Source: Janibacter cremeus
Lineage (GTDB): Bacteria; Actinomycetota; Actinomycetes; Actinomycetales; Dermatophilaceae
NCBI RefSeq assembly: GCF_029395675.1
Contig: NZ_CP115184.1
Coordinates: 62,001-126,000, forward strand
Length of the DNA: 64,000 nucleotides
Reading direction: 5' to 3'
This document shows, piece by piece, positions 1 to 7,211 of this stretch (position 1 is its first letter; every line of letters starts with the position of its first letter). Made by a program: the position numbers and the translations under genes. The notes below the pieces were generated by a model. The model did not search any database. It had not been told where the DNA came from and saw nothing but the letters and a program-made list of their open reading frames with translations.

Positions 1-291
1 GCAGTCGATCGTCCCGCCGCCGCGCAGGGTGGCGGGGGTGACGAGCCAGTCGGGGGAGGTCAGCGCGTCGGCCGAGGAGGTGGCGTCGTCGACGCCGGCG
101 CCGAGCTGGCGCAGTCCCTGCGCCATCAACTCGGTGTCACGGGAGCGAAGGGGGCGGCGCAGCCGGGATGTCCCGCTCGCCAGGGCGGCCAGGACGAGAT
201 AGCGGTTGGTCAGCGACTTGCTCCCCGGCAGCGTCACGGTCGCATCGAGCGGTCCGGACGCTGCCGGGGGATGCCAATCTGGGCTGGTCAT
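1..291 (-). CDS. aroA: 3-phosphoshikimate 1-carboxyvinyltransferase, N-terminal part
   Basis: This is the first 97 codons of EPSP synthase; the rest lies beyond the window edge. The enzyme joins shikimate-3-phosphate and phosphoenolpyruvate in aromatic amino acid synthesis. The diagnostic N-terminal signature LPGSKSLTNRYLVLAALA is readable about 18 residues in, with the lysine that binds both substrates, followed by the usual LRRPLRSRDTELMAQGL stretch. The ATG at 291 lies 5 bases after the stop of the DoxX-like gene upstream, so the two are probably cotranscribed. aroA next to a SRAP gene is also the arrangement around M. tuberculosis aroA. Confidence 0.9.
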   Translation of the reverse strand, partial: MTSPDWHPPAASGPLDATVTLPGSKSLTNRYLVLAALASGTSRLRRPLRSRDTELMAQGLRQLGAGVDDATSSADALTSPDWLVTPATLRGGGTIDC

Positions 292-296
292 CCGGG

Positions 297-779
297 TCAG
301 TGCGCCGCGTTCTTCGCCTGGAGGGCCGCGAGCTTGGCCTCACGGCGGGCACTGTTCTTGGCCTGCTTGGCGCGGTAGCTCAGCCCGGGCTTGCCCTCGG
401 TGTCGGCGGCCGCGAGCAGCAGACCACCGAGGAGGGAGAGGTTCTTGAAGAACTGGACCTGCTCACCCTGCTTCTTCTCCGGGTCGGTCTCGGTCCACCA
501 CTGGTGGGTCAGCGTCGTGGGGACGATCGAGCCGAGCAGCACGAGCGAGCCGAGGCGGGGGGCCTTGCCGGTCGCGACGAGCACACCGCCGCCGATCATC
601 GCCGCACCGTTGGCGCGCACGAGCAGCTCGGAGTCCTCCGGCAGGCCGAGCGGGGCGGCGAGCTTCTTGATCACCGGCTCGGCGGCGTCCTTGTGCGCGG
701 AGGCGTAGCGCACGGCGTTGATGCCGCCGAGGATGAAGATGCTCGAGAGGAGCGGACGGGCGATTCGACGAACGATCAT
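297..779 (-). CDS. DoxX family membrane protein
   Basis: A 160-residue protein that begins MIVRRIARPLLSSIFILGG and has four hydrophobic stretches, as expected for the DoxX family of small four-helix membrane proteins. The central HQWWTETDPEKKQGEQVQFF segment and the basic, alanine-rich C-terminus are typical of actinobacterial members. An upstream ATG at 818 exists, but the ATG at 779 is preceded by AAGGAGA and matches the family start. The biochemical role of DoxX proteins is not settled; some act with SodA and rhodanese-type proteins in membrane redox homeostasis. It ends 5 bases before aroA. Confidence 0.85.
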   Translation of the reverse strand: MIVRRIARPLLSSIFILGGINAVRYASAHKDAAEPVIKKLAAPLGLPEDSELLVRANGAAMIGGGVLVATGKAPRLGSLVLLGSIVPTTLTHQWWTETDPEKKQGEQVQFFKNLSLLGGLLLAAADTEGKPGLSYRAKQAKNSARREAKLAALQAKNAAH

Positions 780-910
780 GGTGCGGTCTCCTTGTCGTCG
801 TGGGGTGTGTCGCTGCACCGACCGGGCGGGTCCCGGTCGGGTCGGTACATGCCTACCGTAGTTCGTTACATCCTGCCCGTACCCGCCGACAGGGCGCCTA
901 TGCTGGAGCA

Positions 911-1741
911 GTGTGTGGACGATATGCGGCCACGGCCGACCCGGGTGAGCTCATCGAGGAGTTCGAGATCGACGCCGACCGGACGGGCGAGCCCACCCGT
1001 TCGATCCTCAAGTCCCCGCAGGACCCGCCGCCGGCCACCCCGGACCACAACATGGCGCCGACGAAGCAGGCGCCGGTCATCCTCACGCGCGCGCCGAAGG
1101 ACGAGCCGGGAGCACCCCTTCGCCAGCTGCGGTTGCTGACCTGGGGCCTGGTGCCGTCCTGGGCCAAGGACACCAAGGTGGGGCTGCGGATGACCAATGC
1201 CCGCGCGGAGAGCGTGCTGGAGAAGTCCTCCTTCGCCCGGGCGGCCGCCGTGCGGCGCTGCCTCGTGCCGGCGGCCGGCTGGTACGAGTGGCAGGCCTCG
1301 CCGGTCGCGACCGATGCCAAGGGCAAGCCGCGCAAGCAGCCCTTCTTCATCCACCGCGGGGACGGTGACCTGCTGACCTTCGCGGGGCTGTACGAGTTCT
1401 GGCGGGACCGCGCGCTGCCCGACGACGACCCGGCGGCATGGCTGGTCAGCTTCACGATCATCACCACCGCTGCGGAGCCGGGGATGGACCGCATCCACGA
1501 CCGCCAGCCCCTCGTCCTCGAGCGCGCGGACCACGAGCGCTGGCTCGACCCGGACCTCACCGACCCGACGGGGATCGAGGACCTGCTCGCCTTCTCGCAG
1601 CCGGGACGGTTCGCGGCCCATCCGATCTCGACGGCGGTCAATGCCACGCGCAACAATGGTCCGGGCCTCCTCGAGCCACTCCCGCAGAGCGAGCTGGTCG
1701 GCGTCGTCGACCCGGAGACCGGAGAGGTGATCGGGGCATGA
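911..1741 (+). CDS. SRAP (HMCES/YedK) abasic-site DNA-protein crosslink protein
   Basis: A 276-residue SOS response-associated peptidase-fold protein, which shields abasic sites in single-stranded DNA by crosslinking to them through Cys2. Choosing the GTG at 911 gives an N-terminus V-C-G-R-Y, so that removal of the initiator exposes the invariant catalytic cysteine; longer reading frames upstream would bury it. Further family signatures are the WGLVPSWAKD stretch, the TNARAESVLEKSSFA motif, RCLVPAAGWYEW with the active-site glutamate, and the C-terminal H-P-I-S segment with its conserved histidine. It overlaps the next gene by ATGA. The M. tuberculosis homologue also lies by aroA and sigH. 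Confidence 0.93.
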   Translation: MCGRYAATADPGELIEEFEIDADRTGEPTRSILKSPQDPPPATPDHNMAPTKQAPVILTRAPKDEPGAPLRQLRLLTWGLVPSWAKDTKVGLRMTNARAESVLEKSSFARAAAVRRCLVPAAGWYEWQASPVATDAKGKPRKQPFFIHRGDGDLLTFAGLYEFWRDRALPDDDPAAWLVSFTIITTAAEPGMDRIHDRQPLVLERADHERWLDPDLTDPTGIEDLLAFSQPGRFAAHPISTAVNATRNNGPGLLEPLPQSELVGVVDPETGEVIGA

Positions 1742-2376
1742 TCGAGGTAGTGACGCAGCAGGGCCCGGCCAGGGTCCACTTCCACGAGGCGAAGGGGGAC
1801 CCGGCCGGCTCCCTGCTCCTCACCCACGGAGCCGGCGGCGGGGTCGACGCGAAGGACCTCGCCGCGATCGCGGCGGCGCTGCCGCCGCTGGGCTGGACCG
1901 TCGCGCTCGTCGAGATGCCGTGGCGGGTGGCCGGCAAGAAGGTCGCGCCGATGCCGCCGAGGCTCGATGCCGACTGGCGCGAGATCGTGGCCGCGGTGCG
2001 CGACGACCTGCCCGGCCGGTTGGTCATGGGCGGGCGCAGCGCCGGTGCGCGGGTGGCCTGCCGGCTGGGCGAGGAGCTCGGCGCGCAGGCCGTGCTGTGC
2101 CTGTCCTTCCCGCTGCTGCCGGCCGGCAAGCCCCCGGAGAAGTCCCGTATCGGCGAGCTGCTGCTGCCGATCCGCGCCGGGCTGCCGCTGCACGTGGTGC
2201 AGGGGATGCGCGACCCCTTCGGCGGGCCCGACCACGTGCGACGCGCGCTCTCGGGCGAGGGCGTCGAGATCGATGGCGACCGCGTGCGCGTCGACGAGGC
2301 ACCCGGGTCGCACTCCTTCACCGACGGTGCCGCCGTGGCCGACGCAGTGGCGGCGAGACTGGCCGCATCTGCTTAG
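1738..2376 (+). CDS. alpha/beta hydrolase, KANL3/Tex30-like
   Basis: A 212-residue hydrolase of the small dienelactone-hydrolase-like group. The oxyanion region LLTHGAGGGVDAKDL is near residue 28, the nucleophile elbow is GGRSAGARVA near residue 101, and the acid and histidine appear to be in MRDPFG and GSHSF. The substrate is unknown. The start overlaps the SRAP stop by ATGA, so the genes should be translationally coupled. The last codons and the stop TAG lie inside a copy of the GCATCTGCTTAGGCTC repeat. Confidence 0.85.
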   Translation: MIEVVTQQGPARVHFHEAKGDPAGSLLLTHGAGGGVDAKDLAAIAAALPPLGWTVALVEMPWRVAGKKVAPMPPRLDADWREIVAAVRDDLPGRLVMGGRSAGARVACRLGEELGAQAVLCLSFPLLPAGKPPEKSRIGELLLPIRAGLPLHVVQGMRDPFGGPDHVRRALSGEGVEIDGDRVRVDEAPGSHSFTDGAAVADAVAARLAASA

Positions 2377-2441
2377 GCTCCTGCGCACGGCTTCGCATCT
2401 GCTTAGGCTCCCGTGCGGGATCGGCGCATCTGCTCAGGGTC
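2365..2441. repeat. 30-bp-period repeat, three copies of GCATCTGCTTAGGCTC
   Basis: Copies begin at 2365, 2395 and 2425. The first supplies the stop codon of the alpha/beta hydrolase and the third supplies the stop codon of the convergent pucR-type gene. The same core, with CAACTGCTTAGGCTC in place of CATCTGCTTAGGCTC, recurs in the 5' coding part of that regulator gene at 3629-3745. Confidence 0.85.
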
Positions 2442-3756
2442 GTGTGCCCAGCGCGAGGATGATCGCCAGCACCTCGTCCGGGTCGGTCAGTCGGTCGCCG
2501 TAGAGATCGCGCACCTGGTTCATCCGGTAGCGCACGGTCTGCGGGTGCACGTGCAGCACCTCGGCGACGATCTCGCGGCGCCCCTGCAGCAGCAGCCACG
2601 CGCGCAGGGTCTCGGCGAGCCGGTCGGCGGTGCCCTCGGCGACATCGGCGAAGGGAGCCAGCGCCGCCTCGCGCAGGTCGGCCAGGGCGGTCGGGTCAGC
2701 CTGCAGGACGAGCTCGGGCAGCACCGCGTCGGTGTCGAGCGGGGCGTCCGCGGGGGCCAGCGGCAGCGCCCGCACCGCCCGGTCGTAGGACTCCCCGGCG
2801 AGCTGCCACGGGCGGGCGGGGCCGATGACGGCGGGGCGGCCCTCGAGGACCTCGTGCAGGTGGGCCCGGGCAGGGCCCCCGGCGTCGGGGACGAGCAGCG
2901 CGGCCTGCCCGCTGACCGGGTGCTCCTCGCGCTGGGGGAGGTCCTCGGAGAGGGTGAGCGTGCGCGGGTCGAGGACGGCGGCGGTGGTGCCCAGGCGTGG
3001 GCTCGGCACGAGCACGGCGGTGAGCGTGCGCGGCGGGGTCCACGTGGCGGCGGCCGCGGCGGCGTCGAGCTCACCCTCACCGGCACCGGTGAGCAGCCCG
3101 CGGGTCAGCCGGTCGAGGTGGACGATGCGGGCGCGCTCGGCGCTCGTGGTCTGGCTGTTGTGCCCGGCGACCGAGGCGGCGGACAGCTCGTCGATGTAGG
3201 TGAAGACCAGCTCGGCGAAGCGCCCCAGCGTCGCGGCGTCGACCCCGGCGGCGATGGCCTCGACGGACAGCTCGCGCCACGCGGCGCCGGCGCCCACCCG
3301 GTAGGCGGACAGCAGTGCCTCGACGGGCCGGCCGGTGCGCGCCTCGGCCTGCCCGAGGTCGCGGGCGGCGGTGACCCCGACGCCGACCTGCGCGTCCGAG
3401 CGGGGCGTGGTCTGCCCGGCGAGCGAGACGAAGCTCTCCAGCGAGACCTGCACGGCCTTCTCGATCACCCGCCCCATCCGGCCTTGGAAGGGCACGTCGT
3501 AGGCGGGCACCTCGCGCATGATCTCGGCGACGACGAGCTTGGCCACCCGCGGCAGGTGCTGGCGAAGGGCGTCGACCGTCGCCTCGTCGAGGGCGAGCGC
3601 CGCGGCCCGTTGGGCGGTCCGCCCGCCGTCCTTTCGCAACTGCGTGGGCTCGTGCGAGTTCCCGGCCCCCTCCTTTCGCAACTGCTTAGGCTCTTGCGAG
3701 TTCCCCGCCCCCTCCTTTCGCAACTGCTTAGGCTCGTGCGAAGGCTCGTCATCCAT
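2434..3756 (-). CDS. PucR/CdaR family transcriptional regulator
   Basis: A 440-residue regulator whose C-terminal helix-turn-helix is readable as REIVAEVLHVHPQTVRYRMN near residue 392, the HTH_30 pattern of PucR/CdaR proteins. The middle region is the usual GGDEF-like fold of this family. The N-terminus is odd: after MDDEPS come three 14-residue repeats (EPKQLRKEG, EPKQLRKEG, EPTQLRKDG), encoded by 42-bp tandem repeats. The ATG at 3756 was preferred because upstream codons run into the divergent promoter. It is transcribed away from the reductase/desaturase genes and may control them; that is inference from position. Confidence 0.85.
   Translation of the reverse strand: MDDEPSHEPKQLRKEGAGNSQEPKQLRKEGAGNSHEPTQLRKDGGRTAQRAAALALDEATVDALRQHLPRVAKLVVAEIMREVPAYDVPFQGRMGRVIEKAVQVSLESFVSLAGQTTPRSDAQVGVGVTAARDLGQAEARTGRPVEALLSAYRVGAGAAWRELSVEAIAAGVDAATLGRFAELVFTYIDELSAASVAGHNSQTTSAERARIVHLDRLTRGLLTGAGEGELDAAAAAATWTPPRTLTAVLVPSPRLGTTAAVLDPRTLTLSEDLPQREEHPVSGQAALLVPDAGGPARAHLHEVLEGRPAVIGPARPWQLAGESYDRAVRALPLAPADAPLDTDAVLPELVLQADPTALADLREAALAPFADVAEGTADRLAETLRAWLLLQGRREIVAEVLHVHPQTVRYRMNQVRDLYGDRLTDPDEVLAIILALGTRP
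3629..3745 (-). repeat. 42-bp tandem repeat, three copies, inside the regulator coding sequence
   Basis: Units begin at 3629, 3671 and 3713 (plus-strand positions), each opening TCCTTTCGCAACTGC. The period is exactly 14 codons, so the reading frame is kept. The core is shared with the noncoding repeats at 2365-2441, so the gene is bracketed by the same repeat family. Confidence 0.85.
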
Positions 3757-3799
3757 CACCAGCACCCCACTTGTCTCCCGTGAACAAATACCTCGGTCA

Positions 3800-3819
3800 G
3801 ATCCTACTCGCGCAGGATC
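3800..3819. promoter_or_regulatory. inverted repeat GATCCT-N8-AGGATC in divergent promoter region
   Basis: A perfect 6-8-6 inverted repeat in the 98-bp gap between the PucR-type regulator and the ferredoxin reductase. It is a plausible operator for the regulator, since PucR-type proteins usually bind near their own gene. No binding consensus is known to me for this subgroup. Confidence 0.4.
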
Positions 3820-3854
3820 AATCCCGTGGGCAGTTGAGGCGGGAGGATGGAGAC

Positions 3855-4940
3855 ATGGCAACGACTCTGACCCGAGCCCGCGAGACCGCGGCGCGCTTCG
3901 CGCGCGGTCTGGCGACGCCTGTCATCCCCGAGGACTACCTCGATCTCTTCGCCCCCCTTCGCTCCGGTGCCGACCTGCGCGGGCGCATCGTCGCGATCAC
4001 CCCGGAGACCGCGGACGCGGCCACCATCACCATCCGCCCCGGCAGGGACTGGCAGGGCCACCTGCCCGGCCAGTACATCCGCTTGGGCGTCGACGTCGAC
4101 GGTGTGCGCTGCTGGCGGGCCTACTCGCTGACCTCGGACACGAGCGCGCGCGACGGGCTGATCTCGATCACCGTCAAGGCGATGCCCGACGGCGTCGTCT
4201 CGCGCCACCTCGTCCACCACGCCCGCCCGGGCACGCTGGTCCAGCTGGACCAGGCGACCGGCGACTTCATGCTGCCGCAGTCGGTGCCGGCCAAGGTCCT
4301 CTTCCTCACCGGCGGCTCGGGCATCACCCCCGTCATGGGGATGCTGCGCAACCACGACTTCGACGGGCGCGACGTCGTCCACGCGCACTCCGCGCCGACC
4401 GCCGACGACGTGATCTTCGCCCGCGAGCTGGCCAACCCGGCTCCCGGCGTGCGGGTCATGGTGCGCCACACCGACCACGAGGGGATGTTCACCCCCGACC
4501 AGCTCGAGCAGGAGGTGCCCGACTGGCGCGAGCGCGAGACGTGGATCTGCGGACCCACCCCGATGCTCGACGCCTTCGAGGAGCACTACGCGGCGCACGG
4601 CCGCAGCGACCTGCTGCACGTGGAGCGCTTCCGCCCGGCGATCATCGAGGTCGGCGAAGGGGGCACCGCCACCCTGCGTACGGGCGAGGAGCAGAAGGAG
4701 CTCGACCTCGACGGCGGCACCACCATCCTCGACGCGGCGGAGGACGCCGGCGTCCTCATGCCGAGCGGCTGCCGGATGGGCATCTGCTTCGCCTGCGTCC
4801 TGCCCATGACCGACGGTGCCGTGCGCGACCTGCGCAACGGCGACCTGACCACGACCACCCCGGACGACCCGGCCGTGAAGGTGCAGACCTGCATCTCGGC
4901 CGTCGCCGGTAACTGCACCATCGAGACCCAGGAGAAGTGA
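3855..4940 (+). CDS. flavodoxin/ferredoxin reductase with C-terminal 2Fe-2S domain (desaturase electron donor)
   Basis: A 361-residue three-domain oxidoreductase. A FAD-binding barrel ([12 protein letters not shown], then RAYSLTS near residue 93) is followed by an NAD(P)-binding domain with [14 protein letters not shown] near residue 152. The C-terminal plant-type 2Fe-2S ferredoxin domain has CRMGICFAC and a distal cysteine in VQTC. It would pass electrons from NAD(P)H to the fatty-acid desaturase encoded immediately downstream, as the Rv3230c-DesA3 pair does in M. tuberculosis. The ATG at 3855 follows GGAGGA; its stop overlaps the desaturase ATG. Confidence 0.93.
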   Translation: MATTLTRARETAARFARGLATPVIPEDYLDLFAPLRSGADLRGRIVAITPETADAATITIRPGRDWQGHLPGQYIRLGVDVDGVRCWRAYSLTSDTSARDGLISITVKAMPDGVVSRHLVHHARPGTLVQLDQATGDFMLPQSVPAKVLFLTGGSGITPVMGMLRNHDFDGRDVVHAHSAPTADDVIFARELANPAPGVRVMVRHTDHEGMFTPDQLEQEVPDWRERETWICGPTPMLDAFEEHYAAHGRSDLLHVERFRPAIIEVGEGGTATLRTGEEQKELDLDGGTTILDAAEDAGVLMPSGCRMGICFACVLPMTDGAVRDLRNGDLTTTTPDDPAVKVQTCISAVAGNCTIETQEK

Positions 4941-6187
4941 TGACTGCGACGCTCGAGCGCACCACTGCCCGCACCACCGACGCCCGGATCACCGGCGGCT
5001 CGTCGGAGGTGATCCACACCGACGTCACCATGACGCCGTCCCCGATCGCACACCTGACCCCGCAGCAGATCGAGCAGCTCGGGCGTGAGCTCGACGAGAT
5101 CCGCACCGAGACGATGGACTCGCTGGGGGAGAAGGACGCCCGGTACATCCGTCGCGTCATCGCCGCCCAGCGCTACCTCGAGATCGGTGGCCGCGCGGCG
5201 CTGTTCTTCTCCGGCAACCCGGTCGCGTGGGTGGCGGGCACCGCCGCGCTGAGCGCGTCGAAGATCCTGGACAACATGGAGGTCGGGCACAACATCATCC
5301 ACGGCCAGTGGGACTGGATGCGTGACCCGAGGATCCACTCCTCGACGTGGGAGTGGGACAACGTGACCCCGGCGGACCACTGGAAGAACAGCCACAACAA
5401 GGTCCACCACACGTACACGAACGTCGTCGGCCACGACAACGACCTCGGCTACGGCATCATGCGCGTCGACGACGCCCAGAAGTGGTACCCGGGCTACCTC
5501 ATCCAGCCGGTCACCCAGTTCATCAACGCCACCTTCTTCGAGTACGGCATCGCCGCCTACGACCTCGAGCTGGGCAAGCACTGGGCCACCCGCCACGACA
5601 ACCCGGAGTGGATGGCCGAGGCGAAGAAGGTCGTCAACAAGATCAAGAAGCAGGCCGGCAAGGACTACCTGCTCTTCCCGCTGCTGGCCGGGCCGAACGC
5701 GCTGTCGACCCTCGGCGCGAACGTCGTCGCCAACCTCGTGCGCAACTACTGGACGCACTCGGTCATCATGTGCGGCCACTTCCCGGCCGGGGTGAAGACC
5801 TTCGCCAAGAACTCGATCGACGGGGAGACCCGCGGCGAGTGGTACCTGCGCCAGATGCTCGGCTCGGCGAACATCACCGGCTCGACGGCGATGCACATCG
5901 CGACCGGCCACCTGAGCTACCAGATCGAGCACCACCTCTTCCCCGACATGCCCAGCCGCCGCTACCCGGAGATCGCCCCCAAGATCGAGGCGCTCTTCGA
6001 CAAGTACGGCCTGGAGTACGTCACCGGCCCGCTGCACAAGCAGGTCGGCTCGGCGTGGAGCGAGATCCTCCGCCTGTCCCTGCCCAACGACACCTCGCTG
6101 GGGCAGACGATCCAGATCCTGCGGACGAAGGGCATGAAGGGTCTGAAGGCCCGCGCCCGGGCGACCCGGCACATCTACGCCCGCTGA
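4940..6187 (+). CDS. acyl-CoA/fatty-acid desaturase, DesA3-like
   Basis: A 415-residue membrane-bound di-iron desaturase. The three histidine boxes are present: [10 protein letters not shown] near residue 116, [10 protein letters not shown] near 153, and [11 protein letters not shown] near 322. Hydrophobic stretches lie near residue 85 and around 240. It should introduce a double bond, probably at carbon 9 of stearoyl chains, using electrons from the reductase encoded just upstream with a one-base TGATG overlap. The ATG at 4940 is used because it restarts directly on the reductase stop. Confidence 0.93.
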   Translation: MTATLERTTARTTDARITGGSSEVIHTDVTMTPSPIAHLTPQQIEQLGRELDEIRTETMDSLGEKDARYIRRVIAAQRYLEIGGRAALFFSGNPVAWVAGTAALSASKILDNMEVGHNIIHGQWDWMRDPRIHSSTWEWDNVTPADHWKNSHNKVHHTYTNVVGHDNDLGYGIMRVDDAQKWYPGYLIQPVTQFINATFFEYGIAAYDLELGKHWATRHDNPEWMAEAKKVVNKIKKQAGKDYLLFPLLAGPNALSTLGANVVANLVRNYWTHSVIMCGHFPAGVKTFAKNSIDGETRGEWYLRQMLGSANITGSTAMHIATGHLSYQIEHHLFPDMPSRRYPEIAPKIEALFDKYGLEYVTGPLHKQVGSAWSEILRLSLPNDTSLGQTIQILRTKGMKGLKARARATRHIYAR

Positions 6188-6192
6188 GCCAC

Positions 6193-6290
6193 GGTGGTTG
6201 AGGTGTGACGAGCGCCAGCGAGGAGCCTCGAAACCACCCCCACGCTGGTTGAGGTGTGACGAGCGCCAGCGAGGAGCCTCGAAGCCACCA
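6193..6290. repeat. REP-like palindromic element, two copies
   Basis: Two near-identical copies (6193-6238 and 6245-6290) of the pattern GGTTGAGGTGTGACGAGC ... GAGCCTCGAAACCACC. The ends are inverted relative to each other, so each copy can fold. The same family recurs at 6715, 11335, 12489, 12951, 16103, 20564, 44333 and 50247. Confidence 0.85.
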
Positions 6291-6314
6291 CACTCGAAAC
6301 CACACCCCACCCGA

Positions 6315-6353
6315 GATGAGCGCAGGGCCGCAGAACGCGGCCCTGCGCTCATC
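6315..6353. terminator. perfect 17-bp stem hairpin
   Basis: GATGAGCGCAGGGCCGC, a 5-base loop AGAAC, then the exact reverse complement. There is no clear U tract, as is usual in high-GC actinobacteria. It ends transcription from the desaturase operon and sits just upstream of the small-gene promoter. Confidence 0.75.
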
Positions 6354-6401
6354 CGTGTGTTCCCCGGGATGTCCGAATACTGACGAAGTGCTGACTATCG
6401 C

Positions 6402-6430
6402 GTGACATTTCTTTGGCGTTTCCGTAATCT
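6402..6430 (+). promoter_or_regulatory. predicted promoter of first small-peptide cassette, leaderless
   Basis: A -35 GTGACA (6402-6407), a 17-base spacer and a -10 TAATCT (6425-6430) place the transcription start at or next to the GTG at 6437. The same arrangement is conserved in the second cassette (6917-6945), which supports it. An AATACTGAC/AGTGCTGAC pair just upstream is also shared by both copies and could be an activator or repressor site. Confidence 0.65.
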
Positions 6431-6436
6431 TTCCTT

Positions 6437-6520
6437 GTGAGCAATTGGATGGCGTGGGGAGACGCCGACAACACCCCCTTCGATGCACTGTCACTGCGAG
6501 CAGAGGGGCGGACCGCATGA
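6437..6520 (+). CDS. 27-residue small protein, cassette copy 1
   Basis: An open frame from GTG 6437 to TGA 6520 encodes 27 residues with the motif WGDADNTPFDA. It has no ribosome binding site but lies 6 bases after a good -10 box, so it is probably translated from a leaderless message. Its stop overlaps the start of the zinc-ribbon gene (ATGA), implying translational coupling. A second copy at 6952 keeps the length, the core motif and the overlap, which argues that the peptide is real. It may be a leader peptide or a partner of the downstream protein. I do not recognise it. Confidence 0.6.
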   Translation: MSNWMAWGDADNTPFDALSLRAEGRTA

Positions 6521-6702
6521 CCAAGTTGTGCCGCCTCTTCGGCCACAAGCGCTACCGCGTGACCGTCGTGGACGCCTTCGACGGCCGTCGCTACTACGCG
6601 CACCCCAACGGCGCCCGCACCGCCTGCCACAGGTGTCACCGCGTGCTGCCGAAGAGCGAAGGACGCCACTCTGCCGTGATGGCAGAGGCCAGCTACTCCT
6701 GA
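6517..6702 (+). CDS. small zinc-ribbon-like protein, DUF1660-like, copy 1
   Basis: A 61-residue basic protein that begins MTKLCRLFGHKRYRV. Cys5 and His10 (CRLFGH) pair with a distal CHRCH (Cys37, Cys40), a likely zinc-binding layout like that of the phage-associated DUF1660 proteins. A duplicate lies at 7032. The ATG at 6517 has GAGGGG upstream and overlaps the stop of the 27-residue frame. The function is unknown; RNA or DNA binding is possible from the charge and fold. This copy has a 14-residue C-terminal tail that the second copy lacks. Confidence 0.7.
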   Translation: MTKLCRLFGHKRYRVTVVDAFDGRRYYAHPNGARTACHRCHRVLPKSEGRHSAVMAEASYS

Positions 6703-6714
6703 CCGCGCCCCCAC

Positions 6715-6815
6715 GGTGGTTGAGGTGCGACGAGCGCCAGCGAGGAGCCTCGAAACCACCAGCCCCCCACGGTGGTTGAGGTGCGACGAGCGCCAGCGAG
6801 GAGCCTCGAAACCAC
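6715..6815. repeat. REP-like palindromic element, two copies
   Basis: Two copies (6715-6760, 6771-6815) nearly identical to those at 6193-6290, in the same orientation and at the same place relative to the second small-gene cassette. They mark the left edge of the duplicated unit. Confidence 0.85.
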
Positions 6816-6826
6816 ACCCCACCAGA

Positions 6827-6865
6827 GACGAGCCCAGGGCCACAGAATGCTGCCCTGCGCTCATC
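6827..6865. terminator. decayed copy of the 6315 hairpin
   Basis: The sequence aligns with the perfect hairpin at 6315-6353, but several stem bases have changed, so the stem is interrupted. It shows that the hairpin was part of the duplicated segment. Confidence 0.5.
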
Positions 6866-6916
6866 CCGTTCGCGCCCCCCGGGTTGTCCAAATACTGACA
6901 GAGTGCTGACCACCCC

Positions 6917-6945
6917 GTGACTTGTCACGGGTGATTCCGTAATAT
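6917..6945 (+). promoter_or_regulatory. predicted promoter of second small-peptide cassette, leaderless
   Basis: A -35 GTGACT (6917-6922), a 17-base spacer and a -10 TAATAT (6940-6945) lie 6 bases before the ATG at 6952. Spacing and sequence match the first cassette. Confidence 0.65.
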
Positions 6946-6951
6946 TTCCTC

Positions 6952-7035
6952 ATGAGTAATTCGACGGCGTGGGGAGACGCCGACAACACCCCCTTCGATG
7001 CACGGTCACAGCGAGCAGGGAGGCGGGGCGCATGA
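6952..7035 (+). CDS. 27-residue small protein, cassette copy 2
   Basis: Starts with ATG where copy 1 uses GTG, and again encodes exactly 27 residues with WGDADNTPFDA at the same place. The N- and C-terminal residues differ from copy 1, whereas the core is identical. Its stop overlaps the downstream zinc-ribbon start by ATGA. No ribosome binding site is seen and a leaderless start is predicted. Confidence 0.6.
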   Translation: MSNSTAWGDADNTPFDARSQRAGRRGA

Positions 7036-7175
7036 AGGTCCTGTGCCGCCTGCTCGGCCACAAGCGCTACCGCGTCACCATCGTCGATGCCCATGACGGG
7101 CGGCGCTACTACTCGCACCCCAACGGCACCCGCACTGCATGCCGTCGCTGCCATCGCGTCCTACCGAAGGAGTGA
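7032..7175 (+). CDS. small zinc-ribbon-like protein, DUF1660-like, copy 2
   Basis: A 47-residue paralogue of the protein at 6517, beginning MKVLCRLLGHKRYRV and keeping Cys5, His10, Cys37 and Cys40. It ends after HRVLPKE, which is probably the ancestral end, so the longer tail of copy 1 may be a read-on. It forms one unit with the preceding 27-residue frame. Confidence 0.7.
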   Translation: MKVLCRLLGHKRYRVTIVDAHDGRRYYSHPNGTRTACRRCHRVLPKE

Positions 7176-7211
7176 CGCACCCGCCGCGATGTCGTGCGGC
7201 AGGGCGAGCGC

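Noticed and set aside
3518..4912. A 464-codon plus-strand frame overlapping the reductase gene
   Set aside because: It is out of frame with the clear ferredoxin reductase and is almost all R, A, P and H.
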